Below are positions 46,687 to 53,829 of a DNA stretch of 64,000 bases, one piece after another. Position 1 is the first letter of the stretch; each line of letters starts with the position of its first letter. The position numbers and the translations under genes are program-made. The notes beneath the pieces were generated by a model. It was given only the letters and a program-made list of their open reading frames with translations, had not been told where the DNA came from and searched no databases. Source of the DNA: Pirellulaceae bacterium (GTDB taxonomy: Bacteria > Planctomycetota > Planctomycetia > Pirellulales > Pirellulaceae); NCBI GenBank assembly GCA_026004775.1, contig BPJU01000007.1:62001-126000 (forward strand), written 5' to 3'.

Positions 46687-48931
46687 TCTCTTCCGTCGGC
46701 GCGCCCTTGGGCGGCGTTTGGGGCAGGGTGAGTCGCGTTGTGCTGCGGCACGTCAGACGCATCAGTGCCGGTAGGAGTGTCAGGTTACCGACGAGACTTC
46801 CGGCCAGGGTAGCACCGGCCAGTAATCCGAAATAGACCGTGGGCATGAACTGGCTGGATGCCAGAGCCGTGAAGCCTACGGTGAGGGCCAAGGTGGCAAA
46901 GACCAGGGCTCGGCCCACTGTCGATTGCGCTTCACGCAGCGCTTCACTCGGCGCCATCCCGCTCCGGAATGCTCGGAAGAAAACCGCCAGGTAATGCACC
47001 GAACTGTCGACGGCCAATCCCATGGAGACGGCCGCCATCATCGCGGCCCCCATATTGAGCGGAATCGCGCACCAGCCGAGAACGCCCAGCACGACCAAGA
47101 TAGGCAGCATGTTGGTAATGACTGCTGCCAGGGCGGCGATGACATGGCGCAAAGCGACGGCCAGGCAGATAAACACTCCCAGGACGGCCACCGCCAAACA
47201 TCGCCATTGGTCGCTGAGTATCCCGCCCACCAGACGCGCCAGCAGCACGTAGAACCCCACGACTTTGACATCCGCCCCGGTTCCGAATTCCGCTTCGACC
47301 AGTTGGCGCGCTTTCTGGACGAGGGTTTCTTTAGTGGCCGCACGGCGGCGGTCGTAGGCTCGAAGCATGATGCGCCAATAACTGCGATGGTTTTGCGGAT
47401 CATGGGCGGAGAAGGAGCTGTAGATTTTGGGAGCCAGCAACCGGACGGCTTCCAGTACGGCTCGTGGGGGCAGTAACTGCAGAAGCCGCTGCTGCCGGGC
47501 GGCTGCCGCCACATCGGCCAGGCTCAGCACCTTGCTGAAAGCCGGTCCCCCGTGTTCGGGGTCTTGCATGTTGCGCAGTTTTTCTTCGAGCGAAAGAACT
47601 TTTTGGATGAACTGGTTGTCGATCTCAGCGGGGGCGGCAAAGACGATGTCCAGCGCGCCGGCACCGCCCAGGTTTTGTTCCACGTAGTTGTATGCCTGTG
47701 CGATGGGACTGTCGGGCCGGAAGTTTTTGGTGAAATCGCTTTCGATTTCCAGGCGCGCGTTTCCGAAAATTGCCGCGGCCGTAATCGCCATAGCCACAAG
47801 GCACGTCCAGCCGGCTCGCTGTGCCGACAGGTATCCCAATCGGGCCAACGCGGCGACCAGTGGGCCTTCGCCGGATGCGCGCGGCCGGCTGCGGACAGCG
47901 AAGGTGGCCAGAGCCGGTACCAGCAGCCACACGCCCAGCCAGACCAGCAGCGATCCGATGGCCATCATCAAACCGAAGTCGCGTACCGGGCCGATCCCGG
48001 CGACCCGCAGCGCATAAAATCCCGCGGCGTCGGTAATACATGCCCATGCCACAGGAGACCGCAACTCGCTCCAGGCTCGGCGCCAAGCTTCGCCGGCCTG
48101 AAGGCCCAGACTTCGCCGCCGCTCAAATCCCACCGCCAGGTGCATCACGGTGGCTACGGCCACGACGGTGACGACGGCACTGAGCATCGAGCTGACCATG
48201 CTTAGGCGCATCTGGAGCGCCGCCAGCAATCCGGTGGTCACTACCAGAGTCCACTGCACGGTGAACATGGCGATCAGAGCCCATCGGATGCTGCGCAAGG
48301 TAAGCAGAATGGTAGCTCCCAGTAACAGAGTCGTTACCAGGGCCAGTCGGTTGGCGTCGTTCTCCAGTAGTCGAAAACTTTCGCTTACCATGACCGGTTC
48401 GCCGACCAGCAGCATGGTGCCGTGGGGATTGGTTTTCTTGGCCACAAATTCGCGCAAGAAGGTGATGATGGGCCGGCGTCCGTATCGGGCGATGAACTGG
48501 TTGTCCAGTATGCACATAATGGCGGCGACCGTTCCTGCCTGGTTATGGGTGAAGCCGGTGAAAAGTTCGCGGCACTTTTGTGCAACGGGGTCCGAGCGGG
48601 TGATGCCGCTGCCCCAACGGCGGAGGATCTGGTCGAGGGTTGCGACGCTGAAAAGATCGGCGATTCCGGTGCCGGTCCGCAACTCCTCCTGCAACTGGGC
48701 TACGCGCCGGATACCGCGACCATCGGCTGCAAAAAGCTCGGGATCCTCATAGACAACCAACACCACCTGGCTGTCGCCGAACAGACGCTCGAATTCCTGG
48801 AACTGCTGGATGATCGGATCGCCCGGCGGAAAAAGCGAGTCGATCGAGTGTTCGTAGTCCATCCGCCGCGAATACGGCCAAGCCACCACCAACAGCAGGA
48901 TTGCCCCAGCCAACCGCAGCCAAGCCCACAT
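46661..48931 (-). CDS. MMPL/RND-superfamily transporter with sterol-sensing-like domain
   Basis: This 756-aa protein starts at ATG 48931 (MWAWLRLAGAILLL), with AAAGGA about 10 bases upstream; the longer frame starts at 48985. It has about 12 membrane segments in two halves. Each half has a periplasmic loop (first: SIDSLFPPGDPIIQQF ... ; second after FRPDSPIAQAYNYVEQNLGG), followed by a bundle of five helices (LALVTTLLLGATILLTL; VITNMLPILVVLGVLGW). The layout fits MMPL proteins, which move lipids or other hydrophobic substrates by proton motive force. No adaptor is adjacent, which separates it from the tripartite pump at 27-32 kb. It converges with the DUF4159 gene. The substrate is unknown; hopanoid or outer-membrane lipid transport are possible. 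Confidence 0.87.
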   Translation of the reverse strand: MWAWLRLAGAILLLVVAWPYSRRMDYEHSIDSLFPPGDPIIQQFQEFERLFGDSQVVLVVYEDPELFAADGRGIRRVAQLQEELRTGTGIADLFSVATLDQILRRWGSGITRSDPVAQKCRELFTGFTHNQAGTVAAIMCILDNQFIARYGRRPIITFLREFVAKKTNPHGTMLLVGEPVMVSESFRLLENDANRLALVTTLLLGATILLTLRSIRWALIAMFTVQWTLVVTTGLLAALQMRLSMVSSMLSAVVTVVAVATVMHLAVGFERRRSLGLQAGEAWRRAWSELRSPVAWACITDAAGFYALRVAGIGPVRDFGLMMAIGSLLVWLGVWLLVPALATFAVRSRPRASGEGPLVAALARLGYLSAQRAGWTCLVAMAITAAAIFGNARLEIESDFTKNFRPDSPIAQAYNYVEQNLGGAGALDIVFAAPAEIDNQFIQKVLSLEEKLRNMQDPEHGGPAFSKVLSLADVAAAARQQRLLQLLPPRAVLEAVRLLAPKIYSSFSAHDPQNHRSYWRIMLRAYDRRRAATKETLVQKARQLVEAEFGTGADVKVVGFYVLLARLVGGILSDQWRCLAVAVLGVFICLAVALRHVIAALAAVITNMLPILVVLGVLGWCAIPLNMGAAMMAAVSMGLAVDSSVHYLAVFFRAFRSGMAPSEALREAQSTVGRALVFATLALTVGFTALASSQFMPTVYFGLLAGATLAGSLVGNLTLLPALMRLTCRSTTRLTLPQTPPKGAPTEETTGPAQKE

Positions 48932-49097
48932 AGACCCGGATCCTTTTGGTAAATTCCTATCGGGATATTTCGTTATCGTAGCCAACCCTGCGATTTGCCC
49001 AAGACAGGGTGGCCTATTTCAACGCAGGTGCCGGCACAGCATAGCGGTGGCTGCAAGGGGAGCGGCTGGAGTGCCGATTGGTCCGAAAGTTGTCGTT

Positions 49098-50333
49098 ATG
49101 CAAAGACCGAGCCTGAAGCTGTTAGGGTTGCTGCTGTTTGCGGGCTTGGTTCGCATCGCAGCGATGTATTTCATGCCGGGAGCCTGGTCGGATCCGGACG
49201 GATACGGGAAGCTGGCGGTGAATCTGGTCGAGCACGGGCAATTTGCGCTCTATGTCGGGGCTCCCACGTCGTATCGCCCGCCGCTTTATCCGTTGCTGCT
49301 GGCGAGCACTGTCACCGGCGGCAAGATCGATCCGCTGCGCGTGGCCGCGCTGCACGTGTTTCTGGGTGTCGCTACGGTGGCGGTGACGTATGCGTTGGCT
49401 CGGCGCTGGGGAAGTCCGCTACTGGCAGCGTGGATGGCCGGAGCCTGGGTGGCGGTTAATCCGGTACTGGTGTACCAGTCAACTCGGTTGATGACCGAAA
49501 CACTGGCTACTTTGCTGGTAGTTGCGACCGGTTGGATGGGCGAGCGATGGATGGCGCGGCGCTCGCGGGTCGATGCGGTGGGGTGTGGGATTCTGTTTGC
49601 GGGGTGTGCGCTGTGCCGCGCTGAGTTGATCGCCTGGTTTATATTGTTTGCCGGGATGGCTGTGGGGATAGGCAACAATTCGGGGCGGACTGGGCGGTGG
49701 TCGAGTTGGTTGGTGATGGTCTTTCTATTCGCAGCGGTTTGCCTGCCGTGGTGGCTGCGCAATTACCACCGGTGGGGAACGTGGATCCTGACGACGACGC
49801 ACGGAGGCTACACGTTGTGGCTGGCCAATAACGACGACTTTTACGACTATTTGTGGGATACGAAGCGCCGGCAGCAAGGGCCGTGGTCGTCTGCGAAGCT
49901 CGATGCGCAATATGCCGAACTGGCTCGAGCCGCCCGGTACTTCGAACCGGAGGTCGACCGCCAGGCGACTCGTTTGGCCTGGCAAACGATGCGGCGCCGG
50001 CCCCTTGAAGCACTTTATGCCGTTTTTTATCGGTGGGGTGAATTCTGGAATCCATGGCCTCGCTCAACCCAGTCGCGGCCTTTGGCTCAGTGGCAGTCGA
50101 TGTTGCTGGCCGGGATTTACTGTCTTGTGTACGTGGCAGCAGTTTGCGGAGTTTATCATGCGGCTGGGCGGCGGAGTTTTTCACAATGGTGGATTTGGAT
50201 AAGTCTGGTTGTGGCATTGCACCTTGTCCATGCCGTGTATTGGACCAATGCGCGGATGCGGGCTCCGGTGGAACCGTTGTTGGCTTTGTTGGCGATTGAG
50301 CCTTGGGCAGGGCGCCGCGACAGCGGGCGTTAA
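49098..50333 (+). CDS. Glycosyltransferase family 39-like membrane protein
   Basis: This 411-aa protein starts at ATG 49098 (MQRPSLKLLGLLLFAG). It has about nine to eleven membrane helices typical of GT-C enzymes. The first periplasmic loop carries the acidic motif of the family (SDPDGYGKLAVNLVEHGQF, with Asp before Gly-Tyr), followed by YRPPLYPLLLA, both close to ArnT/PMT-type enzymes. TTTHGGYTLWLANNDDFYD lies in a later periplasmic loop. Such enzymes move a sugar from a polyprenyl-phosphate donor to a lipid or protein on the outer side of the inner membrane. Its neighbours are the MMPL gene (divergent) and the LptD-like gene (same strand, about 380 bases on), so a role in the outer envelope is plausible. 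Confidence 0.85.
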   Translation: MQRPSLKLLGLLLFAGLVRIAAMYFMPGAWSDPDGYGKLAVNLVEHGQFALYVGAPTSYRPPLYPLLLASTVTGGKIDPLRVAALHVFLGVATVAVTYALARRWGSPLLAAWMAGAWVAVNPVLVYQSTRLMTETLATLLVVATGWMGERWMARRSRVDAVGCGILFAGCALCRAELIAWFILFAGMAVGIGNNSGRTGRWSSWLVMVFLFAAVCLPWWLRNYHRWGTWILTTTHGGYTLWLANNDDFYDYLWDTKRRQQGPWSSAKLDAQYAELARAARYFEPEVDRQATRLAWQTMRRRPLEALYAVFYRWGEFWNPWPRSTQSRPLAQWQSMLLAGIYCLVYVAAVCGVYHAAGRRSFSQWWIWISLVVALHLVHAVYWTNARMRAPVEPLLALLAIEPWAGRRDSGR

Positions 50334-50381
50334 GCGCTTGAAAATTGGGCAGTTGAGCGACCGGCGGCATGTCAATCTGGC

Positions 50382-50410
50382 TTGCTCCTGCTGGGGGCTC
50401 GATCTATAAT
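50382..50410 (+). promoter_or_regulatory. Candidate promoter of the LptD-like gene
   Basis: TTGCTC at 50382-50387 and a perfect TATAAT at 50405-50410 with 17-base spacing. The start codon is about 300 bases further on, so a long untranslated leader is implied. The remainder of 50334-50711 contains no supported gene. Confidence 0.4.
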
Positions 50411-50711
50411 CGCCCGCCCGCCGAAAGCCGGACTTATTCTGCATGCGGCGGGCAATTGATAAGCCTGTCCGAAAACCAGCTCCTGCACTTGCCGGCAGGG
50501 GGCCGAACAGAGGTTTTCGGTTAGGCTCCGATGGTATGGCACGAAGCAGCTTGCAACGAGCCGAAGGATTTTTCCGGTAAGGACACCGCCTCTGATTCGG
50601 GACGCTTGCAGCCAGTGTGAGCGACAGCGGCCGCGAGGCTCGAAGGCGCCGCCAGCGGGCCGCGCCTGCGCCGGGAGTGCGATTGCCGCCTGCCGGATTG
50701 TTATCGGTGTC

Positions 50712-53700
50712 GTGTTTTCTCTTTTCAGTTGGGCCGCCGAGCACAGTTCTGCCTGGGCACAACCGCTTGACCTGGCTACCGATGTATCGTTTGCCGTGGC
50801 TGGGTCGGAGATCGATTTGCCGATGGCCGACGTCGGTCAGCCGATCCGCGTGTGGGCTCGGCGGGCCATGCAGTGGAACGAGGGCAGTTACCAGGTGGTT
50901 TGGCTGGAAGGCAACTGTCGCGTCGAGCAAGGTGACTTTCTCGGCCGCGCGGAACGAGCTGTGCTGTGGATTGACCGATCTCCCGATGACCAGCCCAGCG
51001 GGCTGGTGAAGGTGTTGGTGTATCTGGAGGATGGCGTCGAGTTGGGGTGGGACCGGGGCACGGATCAAGCGGGCGGGACTGGTTCGGCGAGGCAGCGGCT
51101 GGTGGATACAGTCTGGCGAGGCCGGCTCTACACGCGTGCCGGCCTGGAATTCGTGGCGGCTGTCATTCCGGAGCGCCCGAATCCGTTGCCACCGCAGGTC
51201 GAGCGCAGTTGGCCGGGATCCGTTGCGGTGCGGCAGGCCGCTTTCCAACAGCCGGCCGAACAAGGTGCTCCTCGCGCTTCCAGCCAGCGAGTACGCATCT
51301 TGCCCCGCGGAGGGGGCGACCTTCAATTCGACACGTTTCACAATCCCCAGCGGAACGAAACCATCCTGGTCGCCACGAACGGCGTAACGATAGTGGTCGA
51401 GGGAGTGCGCGTCGAGAATGTGCCCAACCTGGGCGGCTTGGATTTGGGACGTATCGAATTGGAGGCCGATAACCTGGTCGCTTGGACCACTTATCTGCCC
51501 AGCCTGAATGTGCCTGGTGGCACTGCGGGCGGGTTAGCCGGCGGTGTTCCCCCGCTGGAACTTTACCTGGAAGGCAATATTGTCTTTCGGCAGGGAAGGC
51601 GTGTCATCTATGCGGATCGGCTGTATTACAACGTGCAGGCGGAGCGTGGCGTCGTCTTGCGGGCGGAGATGCTCACGCCCGTGAAAGACTATGAAGGACT
51701 TTTGCGGCTGAAGGCGGATATTCTCCAGCAACTGGATCGCCGCAATTTTGCAGCCTATGGAGCCGCCGTTACCTCCAGCCGTATCGGCTATCCGCGCTAT
51801 TGGGTGCAGTCCGAGCAGGTGACGCTTCAGGACGAACAGCGCCCGCGTGTGGACCCGATCACCGGTGCGCCGCTTGTCGATCCGGTCACCGGCGAAGTCG
51901 ACGTGGAGCACAGCTTGCTGGCTACCAGCCGAAACAATTTTCTTTACGTGGGAGGGGTCCCCGTTTTCGCTTGGCCGTTCCTGGCGACCGATCTAAGAAA
52001 ACCCAGTTTTTACGTCGACAACTTGCGGATCAAGAACGACTCGGTTTTTGGGACGCAAGTGCTGGTGGATCTGGATACGTACCAGTTGTTGGGTATCGAG
52101 CGGCCCTGGGAAGGCACGGATTGGACGATTTCGACGGATGTGTTGTCCGAGCGCGGGCCGGGTTTGGGCACTCGATTCACCTACGACCGGCAAGATTTCT
52201 TCGGACACCCGACTCCGGTGCGCGGCATGCTGGATGCGTGGGGGATTTTTGATAGCGGAGTGGACAACTTGGGGTTCGATCGTCGCGCTCTGGTTCCGGA
52301 AGAGGAATTTCGAGGACGGCTGTTGTGGCGCCATCGCCAGCAGTTGCCTTACGATCTCCAGCTCACGGCCGAAACCGGATTGATCAGCGACCGGAATTTT
52401 TTGGAGCAGTATTTTGAGTCCGAGTGGGATCAGTCCAAAGATCAAACGACGGGCATCGAGCTGAAGCAGTTCCGCGGGCATCATGATTGGGCATTGACGG
52501 CCGACGTGCGGTTGAATGATTTCTTTACCCAGACCGAATGGCTGCCGAGGTTCGATCACTTTTTGTATGGCCATGCGTTGTTCGGAGATCGGCTGACCTG
52601 GAATGCGCATACGACGGTCGGCTACGGCCATTTGCGTACGGCGGTGGCTCCGTTGAATCCGATCGATGCAGCCAAGTTCGATCCGTTGGCCTGGGAGCAA
52701 GATCGCGAAGGGTTGCGTGCCGTCACCCGGCAAGAACTCAGTTGGCCGCTGGCTCTCGGGCCAACCAAAATCGTCCCTTACGTACTTGGCGAAGTGGGCT
52801 TCTGGGGAGAAGCCCTGGACGGTTCGGAATTGACGCGGCTGTATGGGCAAACCGGGGTGCGGGCCAGCTTGCCGCTGGTGCGCGTGGATCCTGGGGTGAG
52901 GAATCCGCTTTTCAATTTGAACGGGTTGGCCCACAAGGTGCTTTTCGAGGCGGAAGTGTTCTATGCCGATGCAAGCCAAGACGTCACGCGCCTGCCGCTG
53001 TACGATCCGTTGGACGACGATTCGATCGAGTTTTTCCGCAGGCGGTTTTTCTTCGACACCTTCGGTGGTGCTCCGGGCGGAGACGTGCCGTTGGCTTTTG
53101 ACGAGCGGATTTTTGCGGTGCGCAGCAATCTGGCGGGCTGGGTCACCAGCCCGTCACTGGAGATCGCCGAGGATCTGGTGGCGGGGCGCCTGGCGGTACG
53201 CCAGCGATGGCAGACCAAACGCGGATTGCCGGACCGGGAGCGGATCGTCGACTGGATCACGCTCGATCTGGCAGCCACTCTGTTTCCGGATCCGAATCGG
53301 GACAATTTTGGCGAACCGGTGGGGCTGATCAATTACGATTTCCGCTGGCATATCGGAGACCGTGTGGCTTTGTTGTCCGACGGTTTTTTTGATACGTTCG
53401 CCGACGGCTTGAGGACCGTGTCGGCTGCCACCTTGTGGAGCCGGCCTGGGGTAGGGCAGTTGTACGTGGGATTCCGATCGATCGAGGGACCGATCTCCAG
53501 CAACATTCTCAGCGGGGCAGTGTCTTACCGGATGAGCGACAAGTGGATTCTTACGGCGGGAAGCAGCTTCGACTTTGGGGCTACCGGCAACATCGGCCAG
53601 TCGGTGGCTTTGACTCGGATCGGTGAATCGGCACTGATCAGGTTGGGCGTCAACGTCGACAACAGCCGCAACAACGTGGGGGTGGTGTTTGGGATCGAAC

Positions 53701-53780
53701 CTCGGTTCTTGCCTTCACGGCGGCTCGGGTATGTTGGTGGGGTGCAGATTCCGCCTGCCGGTGCGTTGGGTCTGGAATAA
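50712..53780 (+). CDS. LptD-like outer-membrane assembly protein
   Basis: This protein is 1022 aa from GTG 50712. Upstream in-frame codons without stop read IVIGVV, so the signal peptide probably starts before this GTG (an ATT at 50697 or a missed start); the segment ends at SSAWA-Q. The N-terminal half has beta-rich OstA/LptA-like jellyroll text (NGVTIVVEGVRVENV and NIVFRQGRRVIYADRLYYN). The C-terminal half is a predicted beta-barrel rich in aromatic and alternating residues (FTYDRQDFFGHPTPV, NYDFRWHIGDRVALL, final VGGVQIPPAGALGLE). LptD inserts lipopolysaccharide into the outer membrane, which fits a Gram-negative-like planctomycete envelope. A further possible start, GTG 50617, lies in another frame. 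Family assignment by overall pattern only. Confidence 0.72.
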   Translation: MFSLFSWAAEHSSAWAQPLDLATDVSFAVAGSEIDLPMADVGQPIRVWARRAMQWNEGSYQVVWLEGNCRVEQGDFLGRAERAVLWIDRSPDDQPSGLVKVLVYLEDGVELGWDRGTDQAGGTGSARQRLVDTVWRGRLYTRAGLEFVAAVIPERPNPLPPQVERSWPGSVAVRQAAFQQPAEQGAPRASSQRVRILPRGGGDLQFDTFHNPQRNETILVATNGVTIVVEGVRVENVPNLGGLDLGRIELEADNLVAWTTYLPSLNVPGGTAGGLAGGVPPLELYLEGNIVFRQGRRVIYADRLYYNVQAERGVVLRAEMLTPVKDYEGLLRLKADILQQLDRRNFAAYGAAVTSSRIGYPRYWVQSEQVTLQDEQRPRVDPITGAPLVDPVTGEVDVEHSLLATSRNNFLYVGGVPVFAWPFLATDLRKPSFYVDNLRIKNDSVFGTQVLVDLDTYQLLGIERPWEGTDWTISTDVLSERGPGLGTRFTYDRQDFFGHPTPVRGMLDAWGIFDSGVDNLGFDRRALVPEEEFRGRLLWRHRQQLPYDLQLTAETGLISDRNFLEQYFESEWDQSKDQTTGIELKQFRGHHDWALTADVRLNDFFTQTEWLPRFDHFLYGHALFGDRLTWNAHTTVGYGHLRTAVAPLNPIDAAKFDPLAWEQDREGLRAVTRQELSWPLALGPTKIVPYVLGEVGFWGEALDGSELTRLYGQTGVRASLPLVRVDPGVRNPLFNLNGLAHKVLFEAEVFYADASQDVTRLPLYDPLDDDSIEFFRRRFFFDTFGGAPGGDVPLAFDERIFAVRSNLAGWVTSPSLEIAEDLVAGRLAVRQRWQTKRGLPDRERIVDWITLDLAATLFPDPNRDNFGEPVGLINYDFRWHIGDRVALLSDGFFDTFADGLRTVSAATLWSRPGVGQLYVGFRSIEGPISSNILSGAVSYRMSDKWILTAGSSFDFGATGNIGQSVALTRIGESALIRLGVNVDNSRNNVGVVFGIEPRFLPSRRLGYVGGVQIPPAGALGLE

Positions 53781-53829
53781 CGGACGGCCGGCGGCCTGGC
53801 AACATCGATCGGCGGGCGACGTGCGGCGG

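Noticed and set aside
46925-48205. Plus-strand frames opposite the MMPL gene
   Set aside because: No ribosome-binding sites or family motifs; the minus strand shows a regular membrane transporter.
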